Numbered from the stretch's first letter, positions 10,028 to 20,379 are shown. The stretch is DNA of 64,000 nucleotides from Rhynchopus sp. YZ270_cl-10 (GCA_964035575.1 OZ037837.1:1364001-1428000); one strand, 5' to 3'. Program-made: numbers and translations. Notes: a model not told the origin generated them from the sequence alone.

Positions 10028-11818
10028 ATGAAGCGTTCCTCCGTGACTGAGTCCCCCACCACAAAGAAGGCCCGGGTGGACGGCCCTGCACCCGCCTACC
10101 TCTTCGAAACACACACTGTGTCTGACACGCAGCCCACCGCACCACAGATGCCGAACTGTGAGAACTGTGGCGTGCCTGCACAGCTGCAGTGCGGGATCTG
10201 CAAGGAGCTGTTCCTCTGCCACACACCTGCGTGCTTCGAAGTGTTCCACTCATCCTTGAGGCCACGTGACCGTGAGGCACATCGCGCTTCTGTGACTCCG
10301 TACGGGACGTCGTCGAAGTGTGCACAGCACCCAGGACAAGAGCTGTGCGTCGTCTGTGAAGACCCTGCGTGTGGAGACGCGTTGATCTGCATGCGCTGTG
10401 CTTACTTCGGACACACGGGACACAAGACAGTTGACATCACGGGCTACATGAAACGCCAGCGTGACACCCTCTGCTCACACGTGTCAGACCTGACAACACA
10501 GCGGACTGCTGCAGAGGAGAAGTACAGTGTGCTTGAGGCACTCCCACCCACAGAGGACAGGTACAAAGACCTTCTCCTGCAGACACACGTCGGGCACCTC
10601 GTGATGCGTGAGGATGTGTCGCGCAGCGAAGTCGCGTGTGAGGAGGAGGTGGCACGGAGCTTCCTCACACAGGCACTCAGTCGTGAAGGGGAGGTGTGTG
10701 TGCTGAAGATGTTTGTTGCGAAGGCAGGACACATGATTGCTGAGTGTGAGGCGGTGTGCCAGCTTGGGGACGACCAGGTGCTGCGTGCGGTCACAGAGTC
10801 GCAGGCCGTTGTGCGGAGCATCAACAGCATGGCAGCGAGTGGAGACCGCCACCGCCTTGTGGGTGCTGCAGACCCACACACAACGTTTTCCCTGAAGTTG
10901 CCTGTTTCGAACGTGCACGACGCCCTTGCCCAGATGTCTGCGATTTTTGTGCCTGTCCTTGTGCAGGGGTTGGATGGAGTGGAACACGAGATTGAGGTGA
11001 GTGTGGATGACACGGGCAGAGACTTGCTTCGGAAGGTGGCGTCTGCAGTGGGGTTGCCTGAAGGCTGCTTCGACATGACTTTCAGAGATGAAGTGATTGC
11101 AGAAGGAGAGGACGTGGTGCAGCTGAGGGGTCACAGGGTTGTTGTGACGCAGACCAACACACAGAGGAGGAAGCAGGATGCCATTGCAGCACTTCGTGCG
11201 TTGGGTGAGACAACAATTACAGAAGAACGGTTGGAGCAGGTGACTGATCCGAAGGTGGCTTGCTTGCTCCTGCAGGCACAAGTTGTGACTGCGATTCCAG
11301 ACAACCTCTTTTCGAGAACTGCAGTGTCGTACGTTGATCTCAGTCATGCGTCTGCTGTGACTGCGATTGGGAGATCAGTTCTTCAAGACTGCACAGCTTT
11401 GACCGACGTTGATCTGAGTGGATTGCAAGCTGTCACCTCGATTGGTGACCATTTCTTATGCCAGTGCACATCATTGTCGACACTTGATTTGAGTGGATTA
11501 CAAGCTGTCACCTCGATTGGGACCTGCTTCTTGTACGGGTGTTTTTCATTGTCAATGGTTGATCTGGGTGGATTCAAAGCTGTCACTGCCATTGGGATGC
11601 ACTTCCTCCAGCGTTGCACATATTTATCAACAGTTGATTTGAGTGCATTGCAAGCTGTCACCTCGATTGGGCAGTACTTCCTCCACGACTGCCCATCGTT
11701 GGAGACCTTGCATGGGAAGGACAAGTGCAGCAGTGTTGTACTCAGGAGTCTCCCAGAACAGAGAAGTTTCAGGGGTCTCCTATATCATTTTAGGGAGGGT
11801 TTGGGTGAGAAAAGGTAA
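10028..11818 (+). CDS. B-box/ubiquitin-like/LRR protein, family C copy 1
   Basis: Intronless, 596 residues. Residues 10-17 are basic (PTTKKARV), a possible nuclear signal. A B-box-1-like zinc site uses C44, C47, C55, C58, C64, C69, H74, H85. A B-box-2-like site uses C98, H101, C107, C110, C121, C124, H129, H132. A helical, probably coiled-coil stretch (150-290) follows, as in TRIM proteins, but there is no RING. Residues ~308-376 are ubiquitin-like (DDTGRDLLRKVASAVGL..). A helical linker and five 23-residue BspA-type LRRs (LDLSGLQAVTSIG..FL..CTS) complete it. The last ~17 residues are encoded by sequence that is 3' untranslated in copies 2 and 3. It is probably a ubiquitin-pathway or scaffold protein. 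Confidence 0.85.
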   Translation: MKRSSVTESPTTKKARVDGPAPAYLFETHTVSDTQPTAPQMPNCENCGVPAQLQCGICKELFLCHTPACFEVFHSSLRPRDREAHRASVTPYGTSSKCAQHPGQELCVVCEDPACGDALICMRCAYFGHTGHKTVDITGYMKRQRDTLCSHVSDLTTQRTAAEEKYSVLEALPPTEDRYKDLLLQTHVGHLVMREDVSRSEVACEEEVARSFLTQALSREGEVCVLKMFVAKAGHMIAECEAVCQLGDDQVLRAVTESQAVVRSINSMAASGDRHRLVGAADPHTTFSLKLPVSNVHDALAQMSAIFVPVLVQGLDGVEHEIEVSVDDTGRDLLRKVASAVGLPEGCFDMTFRDEVIAEGEDVVQLRGHRVVVTQTNTQRRKQDAIAALRALGETTITEERLEQVTDPKVACLLLQAQVVTAIPDNLFSRTAVSYVDLSHASAVTAIGRSVLQDCTALTDVDLSGLQAVTSIGDHFLCQCTSLSTLDLSGLQAVTSIGTCFLYGCFSLSMVDLGGFKAVTAIGMHFLQRCTYLSTVDLSALQAVTSIGQYFLHDCPSLETLHGKDKCSSVVLRSLPEQRSFRGLLYHFREGLGEKR

Positions 11819-12180
11819 GGGTGGTTGGTACTTGGGATGAGAAGTGTGTGCACTGAATGTTGCTGTTCTTTTCTTACTAAACGTGAGCTGACTTTGCTTC
11901 GTTGTGAGGTTTATTGTACCAACATTTCATGGATGAGAGGAGCGGGGGGTGGGGGAGGGGTGTTTGTGTGTGTGTCTAGTTTTAGGATCAAGAAAGGGAA
12001 GTCAGGCCACAGGTCTGCTCTTTCAGCAAAGGGACTCTAACCTACCCTGGTGAAAGGTGTGCTGTGTGTACCCCCATGTGTGGCTGTGCTTTAACGTAAA
12101 AGGTACGTGCCACTTAGCACAAGATGCTATGCTTCGTCTCTGACCACTAGTTGTTTTGTTCTTTTTTTCACCAATTTCGG
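11819..12180. other. 3' flank of family C copy 1
   Basis: The first ~35 bases continue the shared family C 3' segment (GGTAAGGGTGGTTGGTACT). The remainder is G/T-rich spacer and I see no gene. Confidence 0.5.
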
Positions 12181-12420
12181 TTTTGGGATAACTTGGGCCA
12201 AGAGCACCCTGTACATTGTCTCAGAGGCAGTGAGGTAGAACGTTTTCTTGGGTTTTTCTGTTATCGGGTTTGGGCTACCTTCGGGTGTCAGTGGCAGTGC
12301 CGAAATATCGGCAGGGACCGAACGCTCGGTCGCGCACGCCTAAGGGGAAAGGCCGCGCTGGTGGGGGAGTCGACCGTAAGGGTTGAAAGAAAGGGGGTTA
12401 TGAAATCATCAGCAAAGCTG
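12181..12420 (+). ncRNA. Candidate structured RNA of unknown class
   Basis: A GC-richer island in AT-rich spacer with consecutive hairpins: ACC-TTCG-GGT (12273-12284); TGCCGA/TCGGCA (about 12297-12312); GACCGA/TCGGTC (about 12316-12331); GCGC..GCCT / AGGC.GCGC (about 12332-12358); and TCGACC-GTAAG-GGTTGA near 12370. UUCG and GNRA-type loops are typical of real RNAs. The text GGGGGAGTCGACCGTAAGGG..GAAA loosely resembles the small-subunit rRNA stretch GGGGGAGT..GGTCGCAAGG..GAAA, so a diverged or organellar rRNA piece is one option. I do not recognise RNase P, SRP, U snRNA or a group I core. Confidence 0.45.
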
Positions 12421-12447
12421 AGGTGGCCAAGATAGTGGTCTTGTTTT

Positions 12448-12592
12448 TGGGTGTGTGCGTTTCACCACAACCTCTCCCTTTTGTCTTTATTGTTTTTATT
12501 GCTTTATTGTTTTTTGGGGGTGGGAGAAAACATAAAAGGAAAAGTAGGGTGCGGTTTCAATTTTTCACAATTTCATGCGATGTGAAGTTTGT
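12448..12592 (+). repeat. Dispersed repeat R2, copy a
   Basis: GTGTGCGTTTCAC..CAACCT..CCCTTTTGTCTTTATTG, then TTTATTGTTTT and GGTTTCAATTTTT. A second copy lies at 35937-36046. Internal small differences show independent decay. Family unassigned. Confidence 0.75.
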
Positions 12593-12954
12593 TGGAGTGT
12601 GTCAATGAGCCTCATCGTTGGGCGCAATGACGCGTGTGTAAGCAATATGCTCGCGTTTTCTCAGGCTTTTTTGTCAATAATATAAGGGGCGAGTTCATCG
12701 TGTTTATTACTCAACAGCGTGTTTTTGGGAGTTTTCCGGGTCATTTGGGGTTTGAAAAAAAAGAACGGGATGAAGTGATGAAGTGATGGGGGTCTCTAGA
12801 TCTCTAGAAGAGACAAAAGCAAGAAAACAATCTTCCAAACCTGCCGCCCCATTCTTAAAATTTTTCGCAAAACTGTGGCTGAAGGGGGGTAATTCGCACT
12901 TTTCCCGCACTTTTTCGCACTTTTACCATGTTGGCTTGCTGACTGTGTGTACCA

Positions 12955-13155
12955 GGTACACAGGTACACAGGTACACAGGTACACAGGTACACAGGTACA
13001 CAGGTACACAGGTACACAGGTACACAGGTACACAGGTACACAGGTACACAGGTACACAGGTACACAGGTACACAGGTACACAGGTACACAGGTACACAGG
13101 TACACAGGTACACAGGTACACAGGTACACAGGTACACAGGTACACAGGTACACAG
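12955..13155. repeat. Octanucleotide satellite (ACAGGTAC)n, ~25 copies
   Basis: A perfect 8-bp tandem array of about 201 bp with unit GGTACACA. It differs by a single G from the heptamer (ACAGTAC) arrays at 43.5 and 59.6 kb. All six frames are open, so the apparent proteins across it are artefacts. Confidence 0.97.
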
Positions 13156-13772
13156 TGTTCAACTTTTACAAGGCGGGGAAAACTTTTTTAGGGGCTGATT
13201 CGCACTTTTTCCGCCCCCCCTTTCAGCCACACCAAAAACACTATGCGAAGGTAACGTACGGAGGGTGAGACCGGGGAAACACCTATCGTGTCCTGCCCGA
13301 CTCAACTGCCCTTTTTCGCTGAAAAACCTCTCTCTGTAACACCCCCACTAGCTTAGCATCCACCACTTTGGTGCCCCACACCTTCATCCCCGGCCAGTAG
13401 TCATCCGGCATCTCGTCGCACCCCACACTGCACCTCCAGGGTAGCGTTGCACCCCTTCAGCCTGGCCAATATCTCCTCAGTCAAACGCAGTTCCCCACCT
13501 ATAGTAGCGCAGAACTAAGCAACTCTGCCTTTGGTTTCCCGTTTTCCTGTGTGGGTGAAGAACGAGCTTACACCCCTCATCAATAAGTCACACAAGCATT
13601 CTCACCCCCCCAAAAAACTCAAAAATCCCAAAAACCACCCAAAATTTTTGCTCACCCCCCCTAAACTCAAAAAAAAATCGTGAGAGGCGTGAAACCCCCC
13701 CTCACCCCCCCTAAAGAAAAAACTCAAGGGGGGGACCTTGAAGGGGGGGTTGCTCACTGTGAACGGAGAGGC
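13156..13772. other. Spacer with minus-strand coding-like remnant
   Basis: 13284-13525 read on the minus strand gives protein-like text in more than one frame, including LTEEILARLKGCNATLEV and DDYWPGMKVWGTKVVDAKLV. This looks like a decayed gene or transposon piece of unknown identity. 13590-13750 is C-rich with runs of CACCCCCC. No intact gene. Confidence 0.4.
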
Positions 13773-14060
13773 AGAACAATAAAAGCTTGGCCCACAATTT
13801 GCTTATTTCTTTGCACTCTTGCGCATTCGGTATAGAGACTGCGCCAAGTTGTGATCTGATTGAAGTCCTGGCCTTCGCGGGGGGCTGTTCTGATGCGGGT
13901 TTTGTCATCCGCCTGGTGTTGCTGCTCTTGCTTTTCCTTCAAACCCGTCCGTTCCTTCATCTCCTCTGACGTCTTCTCGCACTTCGCGAGGTGTCCCCTC
14001 AGCCTGGTGCCTGTCACCTTCTCCACCGCCGTTTCGCAAAATTTGCGCGTAAAGTGTGAA
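13773..14060 (-). pseudogene. hAT-like BED-finger remnant (copy 2)
   Basis: Nearly identical to 9448-9733 over about 285 bp (minus-strand text TGTRLRGHLAKC, KERTGLKEKQEQQHQADD, ITTWRSLYTECARV). The match ends sharply on both sides, so a segment of the family C upstream region was duplicated together with the gene. See copy 1 for the identity argument and its limits. Confidence 0.45.
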
Positions 14061-14312
14061 ACACCCTCCTTCTTCCCACGAAGTGCATATCAGACCAGCA
14101 CTCAGGGCGTCCTGCCCTGTTCCCTTTGTTATTTTATGTAGGAACCCTTTCAAAATGATGTTCCCCACCTATTGTATCCCTTTTTGCAATGTGTTGTTCA
14201 TTGAAAACGAGCTTCCGTTTTCCTGTGTGGGTGAAGAACGAGCGTACACCCCCATCAATAAGTCACACCTAACCCCTTCCAGACACCCCTGCACCCTCCC
14301 ACCTCTATAAAA

Positions 14313-15983
14313 ATGAAGCGTTCCTCCGTGACTGAGTCCCCCACCACAAAGAAGGCCCGGGTGGACGGCCCTGCACCCTCCCACCTCTCCGAAACACACA
14401 CTGTGTCTGACACGCAGCCCACCGCACCACAGATGCCGAGCTGTGAGAACTGTGGCGTGCCTGCACAGCTGCAGTGCGGGATCTGCACGGAGCTGTTCTT
14501 CTGCGACACACCTGCGTGCTTCGAAGTGTTCCACTCATCCTTGAGGGCACGTGACCGTGAGACACATCGCGCTTCTGTGACTGCGCGCGGGACGTCGTCG
14601 AAGTGTGCACATCACCCAGACCAAGTGTTGTGCGTCGTCTGTGAAGACCCTGCGTGTGGAGACGCGTTGATCTGCATGCGTTGTGCTTACTTCGGACACA
14701 CGGGACACAAGACAGTTGACATCACGGACTACATGAAACGCCAGCGTGACACCCTTTGCTCACACGTGGAAGACCTGACAACACAGCGGACTGCTGCAGA
14801 GGAGAAGTGCCGTGTGCTTGAGGCACTCCCACCCACAGAGGACAGGTACAAAGACCTTCTCCTGCAGACACACGTCGGGCACCTCGTGATGCGTGAGGAT
14901 GTGTCGCGCAGCGAAGTCGCGTGTGAGGAGGAGGTGGCACGGAGCTTCCTCACACAGGCACTCAGTCGTGAAGGGGAGGTGTGTGTGCTGAAGATGTTTG
15001 TTGCGAAGGCAGGACACATGATTGCTGAGTGTGAGGCGGTGTGCCAGCTTGGGGACGACCAGGTGCTGCGTGCGGTCACAGAGTCGCAGGCCGTTGTGCG
15101 GAGCATCAACAGCATGGCAGCGAGTGGAGACCGCCACCGCCTTGTGGGTGCTGCAGACCCACACACAACGTTTTCCCTGAAGCTGCCTGTTTCGAACGTG
15201 CACGACGCCCTTGCCCAGATGTCTGCGATTGTTGTGCCTGTCCTTGTGCAGGGGTTGGATGGAGTGGAACACGAGATTGAGGTGAGTGTGGATGACACAG
15301 GCAGGGACTTGCTTCGGAAGGTGGCGTCTGCAGTGGGGTTGCGTGAAGGCTGCTTCGACATGACTTTCAGAGATGAAGTGATTGCAGAAGGAGAGGACGT
15401 GGTGCGGCTGAGGGGTCACAGGGTTGTTGTAACGCAGACCAACACAGAGAGGAGGAAGCAGGATGCCATTGCAGCACTTCGTGCGTTGGGTGAGACAACA
15501 CTTACATCAGAAAGGTTGGAGCAGGTGACTGATCCGAAGGTGGCTTGCTTGCTCCTGCAGGCACAAGTTGTGACTGCGATTCCAGACAAGTTCTTCTCGG
15601 AAACTAGAGTGACGTGCATTGATCTCAGTCATGCGTCTGCTGTGACTGTGATTGGACACGGATTTCTTCGTGACTGCACATCTTTGACCAACGTTGACCT
15701 TAGTGCATTGCAAGCTGTCACCTCGATTGGGAGCTACTTCCTTTGCGGGTGCACATCATTATTGTCCGTTGATCTGAGTGGATTGAGACGTGTCACCTGG
15801 ATTTGGTCCTCGTTCCTCTCCGGGTGCACATCTCTGTCGACTGTGGATCTGAGTGGATTACAAGCTGCCACCTCGATTGGGAAATGGTTCCTCACAAGTT
15901 GCCCTTCGTTGAAGACCTTGCATGGAAAGGACAAGTGCAGCGATGTTGTACTCAGGAGTCTCCCACCACACCTACACCAGTAA
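14313..15983 (+). CDS. B-box/ubiquitin-like/LRR protein, family C copy 2
   Basis: Intronless, 556 residues. The N-terminal 430 residues are almost the same as copy 1, including the basic PTTKKARV segment, the double B-box ligands, the coiled coil and the ubiquitin-like domain. It then carries only four LRRs, one of them unusual (LRRVTWIWSSFLSGC), and ends RSLPPHLHQ. The conserved head with a different LRR array suggests that the LRR part is the variable recognition surface. Upstream TATAAAAATGAAG places a TATA-like word directly at the start codon, as in copy 1, too close to act as a TATA box for this ATG. Confidence 0.85.
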   Translation: MKRSSVTESPTTKKARVDGPAPSHLSETHTVSDTQPTAPQMPSCENCGVPAQLQCGICTELFFCDTPACFEVFHSSLRARDRETHRASVTARGTSSKCAHHPDQVLCVVCEDPACGDALICMRCAYFGHTGHKTVDITDYMKRQRDTLCSHVEDLTTQRTAAEEKCRVLEALPPTEDRYKDLLLQTHVGHLVMREDVSRSEVACEEEVARSFLTQALSREGEVCVLKMFVAKAGHMIAECEAVCQLGDDQVLRAVTESQAVVRSINSMAASGDRHRLVGAADPHTTFSLKLPVSNVHDALAQMSAIVVPVLVQGLDGVEHEIEVSVDDTGRDLLRKVASAVGLREGCFDMTFRDEVIAEGEDVVRLRGHRVVVTQTNTERRKQDAIAALRALGETTLTSERLEQVTDPKVACLLLQAQVVTAIPDKFFSETRVTCIDLSHASAVTVIGHGFLRDCTSLTNVDLSALQAVTSIGSYFLCGCTSLLSVDLSGLRRVTWIWSSFLSGCTSLSTVDLSGLQAATSIGKWFLTSCPSLKTLHGKDKCSDVVLRSLPPHLHQ

Positions 15984-16832
15984 TGCTCACGAGAGCGTTC
16001 ATTTTTCAGCAGCTGTTGTTGTGCATCTTCACCCCTCGCACTGTGTGGCCTGCTGCACCACGGCTGCTCTGCACTGTGCTGAGGTGTGCCTCAAGAGGCA
16101 GAGGGTAGTGGTGCAGAGTTCGACGACGATACTGGCGAGAATGGGTGGGAAGGGACAAAAGAAGGGGTGGGTCACAAAAGGGGTTTGTTTCATTTTGGGG
16201 AGGGTTTGGGTGAAAAGGTAAGGGTGGTTGGTACTGGGGATGTGAAGTGTGCACTGAATTGGTTCTCATTTGTGTATTGTCTGGAGTGATGCGGTTCATT
16301 GAAGCGTTCAATTGATGCAAACATAGTAACGAGCTAAGTTTTGTTACGTGTATGCCACATCACGAACGACTTCTATTCTTCTTTTGCTTGCAATGCCAGC
16401 AGGTAATTGAACACCACACCCAACCTCTTTTCTTTGTTCTATTTTAGGGGTCGCGCCGACCTTGTGGCTTTGGGCGAGAGGTAGTAGGGACTGGCGCCTT
16501 CCTCAGCGTATTCGCCGAGTGTTCCCCCTCCTGCTTCGTCTCGCGTGAGGACCTTTGACGTCTTGTTGTTCGAGGCTTCTTCCTTTGCTCTGCTCTGACA
16601 ACCTCTACTGCTCCTGTCGATCCGTTGCTCTGCAAGGAAGTGACGAATCACGTAAATGCTCGCATGTGGTTTGCACGATTCCTGCATGCGAGATTGCATG
16701 TGGGCATGATGCTCAAGTGATTGACGTGTGTGAATCATTTCCGATGTATGCAGCTTACACCCCTCATCAATAAGTCACACCCAACCCCTTCCAGACACCC
16801 CTGCACCCTCCCACCTCTCCGAAACACACAAC
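15984..16832. other. Family C intergenic duplicated block
   Basis: Contains the shared family C 3' segment (16138-16260; GGGAAGGGACAAAAGAAGG..). A block at 16440-16760 is repeated almost exactly at 18860-19200, upstream of copies 3 and 4. The block's minus strand reads KEEASNNKTSKVLTRDEAGGG with no recognised domain. It is part of the duplicated unit, not a demonstrated gene. Confidence 0.6.
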
Positions 16833-18551
16833 ATGGTGTCTGACACGCAGCCCACCGCACCACAGATGCCGAGCTGTGAGAACTGTGGCGTGCCTGCACA
16901 GCTGCAGTGCGGGATCTGCAAGGAGTTGTTCTTCTGCGACACACCTGCGTGCTTCGAAGTGTTCCACCCAAGGGCACGTGACCGTGAGACACATCGCGCT
17001 TCTGTGACTCCGTTCGGGACTTCGTCGATGTGTGCACAGCACCCAGGCCAAGTGCTGTCCCTCGTCTGTGAAGACCCTGCGTGTGGAGACGCGTTGATCT
17101 GCATGCGTTGTGCTTACTTCGGACATGCGGGACACAAGAGAGTTGACATCACGGACTACATGAAACGCCAGCGTGACACCCTCTGCTCACACGTGGCAGG
17201 CCTGACAACTCAGCGGACTGCTGCAGAGGAGAAGTGCCGTGTGCTTGAGGCACTCCCACCCACGGAGGACAGGTGCAAAGACCTTCTCCTGCAGACACAC
17301 GTTGGGCACCTCGTGATGCGTGAGGATGTGTCGCGCAGCGAAGTCGTGTGTGAGGAGGAGTTGGCACGGAGCTTCCTCACACAGGCACTCAGTCGTGAAG
17401 GGGAGGTGTGTGCACTGAAGATGTTTGTTGCGAAGGCAGGACACATGATTGCTGAGTGTGAGGCGGTGTGTCAGCTTGGGGACGACCAGGTGCTGCGTGC
17501 GGTGACAGAGTCGCAGGCCGTTGTGCGGAGCATCAACAGCATGGCAGCGAGTGGAGACCGCCACCGCCTTGTGGGTGCTGCAGACCCACACACAACGTTT
17601 TCCCTGAAGCTGCCTGTTTCGAACGTGCACGACGCCCTTGCCCAGATGTCTGCGGTTGTTGTGCCTGTTCTTGTGCAGGGGTTGGATGGAGTGGAACACG
17701 AGATTGAGGTGAGTGTGGATGACACAGGCAGGGACTTGCTTCGGAAGGTGGCGTCTGCAGTGGGGTTGCGTAAAGGCTGCTTCGACATGACTTTCAGAGA
17801 TGGGGTGATTGCAGAAGGAGAGGACGTGGTGCGGCTGAGGGGTCACAGGGTTGTTGTAACGCAGGTCAACACACAGAGGAGGAAGCAGGATGCCATTGCA
17901 GCACTTCGTATGTTGGGTGAGACGACACTTACATCAGAAAGGTTGGAGCAGGTGACTGATCCGAAGGTGGCTTGCTTGCTTCTCCAGGCACAAGTTGTGA
18001 CTGCGATTCCAGACAACTTCTTCTGGAAAACTGCAGTGACGTGCATTGATCTCAGTCATGCGTCTGCTGTGACTGTGATTGGCAGCGATTTTCTTCATTA
18101 CTGCACCGCTTTGACCAAAGTTGATCTGAGTGGATTCCAAGCTGTCACCTCGATTGGGTCCTGGTTCCTCGGTGGGTGTACATCGTTGTCGACAGTGGAT
18201 ATGAGTGGATTACAAGCTGTCACCTCGATTGGGCACTCGTTCCTCTGGGGGTGCACATCTTTGTCGGCAGTTGATTTGAGCGGACTGCAACGTGTTACCA
18301 CGATAGAGGCCTGCTTCCTGTACGGTTGCACATCATTATCTCTAGTCGATATGTGTGGATTACAAGCTGTCACCTCGATTGGGAACCATTTCCTCTGCGG
18401 GTGCACATCGTTGTCGACAGTTGATCTGAGTGGATTGCAAGGTGTGAGCTCGATTGGGGGGTGGTTCTTCGACGAGTGCACTGCTCTGAAGACCTTGCAT
18501 GGAAAGGACAAATGCAGCAGTGTTGTACTCACGAAGCTAGGCATACAATAA
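16833..18551 (+). CDS. B-box/ubiquitin-like/LRR protein, family C copy 3, shortened N-terminus
   Basis: Intronless, 572 residues. It starts MVSDTQPTAPQ, lacking the first ~30 residues of copies 1-2 including the basic segment. The loss fits a deletion between two 20-bp direct repeats (CCCTGCACCCTCCCACCTCT) that flank this piece in copy 2. A new ATG sits in the added ACAACATG just before GTGTCTGAC. The B-boxes, coiled coil and ubiquitin-like domain are intact. It carries six LRRs plus the terminal half repeat (CTALKTLHGKDKC), the longest array of the four copies. If the basic segment is a nuclear signal, this copy would differ in location. Confidence 0.85.
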   Translation: MVSDTQPTAPQMPSCENCGVPAQLQCGICKELFFCDTPACFEVFHPRARDRETHRASVTPFGTSSMCAQHPGQVLSLVCEDPACGDALICMRCAYFGHAGHKRVDITDYMKRQRDTLCSHVAGLTTQRTAAEEKCRVLEALPPTEDRCKDLLLQTHVGHLVMREDVSRSEVVCEEELARSFLTQALSREGEVCALKMFVAKAGHMIAECEAVCQLGDDQVLRAVTESQAVVRSINSMAASGDRHRLVGAADPHTTFSLKLPVSNVHDALAQMSAVVVPVLVQGLDGVEHEIEVSVDDTGRDLLRKVASAVGLRKGCFDMTFRDGVIAEGEDVVRLRGHRVVVTQVNTQRRKQDAIAALRMLGETTLTSERLEQVTDPKVACLLLQAQVVTAIPDNFFWKTAVTCIDLSHASAVTVIGSDFLHYCTALTKVDLSGFQAVTSIGSWFLGGCTSLSTVDMSGLQAVTSIGHSFLWGCTSLSAVDLSGLQRVTTIEACFLYGCTSLSLVDMCGLQAVTSIGNHFLCGCTSLSTVDLSGLQGVSSIGGWFFDECTALKTLHGKDKCSSVVLTKLGIQ

Positions 18552-19251
18552 GTGGGAAAATGGGTGGGAAGGGACAAAAGAAGGGGTGGGTCACCAAAGG
18601 GGTTTGGCGTTTTGGGGAGGGTTTGGGTGAAAAGGTAAGGGTGGTTGGTACTTGGGATGTGAAGTGTGCACTGAATTGGTTCTCATTTGTGCATTGTATG
18701 GAGTGATCTGGGTCATTGTAGCGTTCAATTGATTCAAACATAGTAAAGGCCTCAGTTTTGTTACGTGTATGCCACATCACGAACGACCTCTATTCTTCTA
18801 TTGCTTTCTATGCTAGCAGGTAATTGAACACCACACCCCACCCTCTTTTCTTTGTTCTATTTTAGGGGTCGCGCCGACCTTGTGGCTTTGGGCGAGAGGT
18901 AGTAGGGACTGGCGCCTGCCTCAGCGTATTCGCCGAGTGTTCCCCCTCCTGCTTCGTCTCGCGTGAGGACCTTTGACGTCTTGTTGTTCGAGGCTTCTTC
19001 CTTTGCTCTGCTCTGACAACCTCTACTGTTCCCTGTCGCTCCGTTGCTCTCCAAGGAAGTGACGAATCATGTAAATGCTCGCATGTGGTCTGCACGATTC
19101 CTGCATGCGAGATTGCATGTGGGCATGATGCTCAAGTGATTGACGTGTGTGAATGATTTCCGATGTATGCAGCTCACACCCCTCATCAATAAGTCACACC
19201 CAACCCCTTCCAGACACCCCTGCACCCTCCCACCTCTTCGAAACACACAAC
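18552..19251. other. Family C intergenic duplicated block, second copy
   Basis: Repeats the organisation of 15984-16832: the shared 3' segment, then the block at 18860-19200 nearly identical to 16440-16760. No independent gene seen. Confidence 0.6.
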
Positions 19252-20379
19252 ATGGTGTCTGACACGCAGCCCACCGCACCACAGATACCGAGCTGTGAGA
19301 ACTGTGACGAGCCCGCACAGCTGCAGTGCGATCTGCACGGAGTTGTTCTTCTGCGACACGCCTGCGTGCTTCGAAGTGTTCCACTCATCCTTGAGGCCAC
19401 GTGACCGTGAGACACATCACGCTTCTGTGACTCCGTACGGGACGTCGTCGATGTGTGCACAGCACCCAGGCCAAGAGCTGTGCGTCGTCTGTGAAGACCC
19501 TGCGTGCGTGTGGAGACGCGTTGATCTGCTTGCGTTGTGCTTACTTCGGACACACGGGACACAAGACAGTTGACATCACGGACTACATGAAACGCCATCG
19601 TGACACCCTCTGCTCACACGTGGCAGACCTGACAGCACAGCGGACTGCTGCAGAGGAGAAGTGCCGTGTGCTTGAGGCACTCCCACCCACAGAGGACAAG
19701 TACAAAGACCTTCTCCTGCAGACACGCGTCGGGCACCTCGTGATGCGTGAGGATGTGTCACGCAGCGAAGTCGTGTGTGAGGAGGAGGTGGCACGGAGCT
19801 TCCTCACACAGGCACTCAGTCGTGAAGGGGAGGTGTGTGCGCTGAAGACGTTTGTTGCGAAGGCAGGACACATGATTGCTGAGTGTGAGGCGGTGTGCCA
19901 GCTTGGGGACGACCAGGTGCTGCGTGCGGTGACAGAGTCGCAGGCCGTTGTGCGGAGCATCAACAGCATGGCAGCGAGTGGAGACCGCCACCGCCTTGTG
20001 GGTGCTGCAGACCCACACACAACGTTTTTCCTGAAGCTGCCTGTTTCGAACGTGCACGACGCCCTTGCCCAGATGTCAGCGCTTTTTGTGCCTGTCCTTG
20101 TGCAGGGGTTGGATGGAGTGGAACACGAGATTGAGGTGAGTGTGGATGACACGGGCAGGGACTTGCGTCGGAAGGTGGCGTCTGCAGTGGGGTTGCGTGA
20201 AGGCTGCTTCGACATGACTTTCAGAGATGAAGTGATTGCAGAAGGAGAGGACGTGGTGCAGCTGAGGGGTCACAGGGTTGTTGTGACGCAAACCAGCACA
20301 GAGGGAAGGAAGCAGGATGCCATTGCAGCACTTCATGCGTTGGGTGAGACGACACTTACAGAAGAAAGGTTGAAGCAGG
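19252..20379 (+). pseudogene. Family C copy 4, 5' part, frameshifted and split by a LINE
   Basis: Begins like copy 3 (MVSDTQPTAPQ). Relative to copy 3 it lacks two bases near 19330 (CAGTGCGATCTGC for CAGTGCGGGATCTGC) and has four extra bases near 19506 (CCTGCGTGCGTGTGG). The frame therefore shifts inside the B-boxes. From about 19510 the second B-box, coiled coil and ubiquitin-like domain read on in the third frame. The LINE begins at 20380, within the linker before the LRRs. The LRR half resumes after the LINE at 27752. A shorter product starting downstream is conceivable but unlikely. Confidence 0.88.

Noticed and set aside
10018-10030. CTATAAAAATGAAG as a TATA box for family C copies 1 and 2
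   Set aside because: It touches the start codon, so it cannot lie the usual distance upstream of this gene's transcript start; copies 3 and 4 lack it.
10444-11347. Long minus-strand frames opposite family C copy 1 (and the matching ones opposite copies 2-4)
   Set aside because: Shadows of the plus-strand genes. They recur in the same place opposite every copy and have composition set by the real frame.
12796-13268. Open frames of HRYTGTQV / CTCVPVYL repeats
   Set aside because: Artefacts of the 8-bp satellite.
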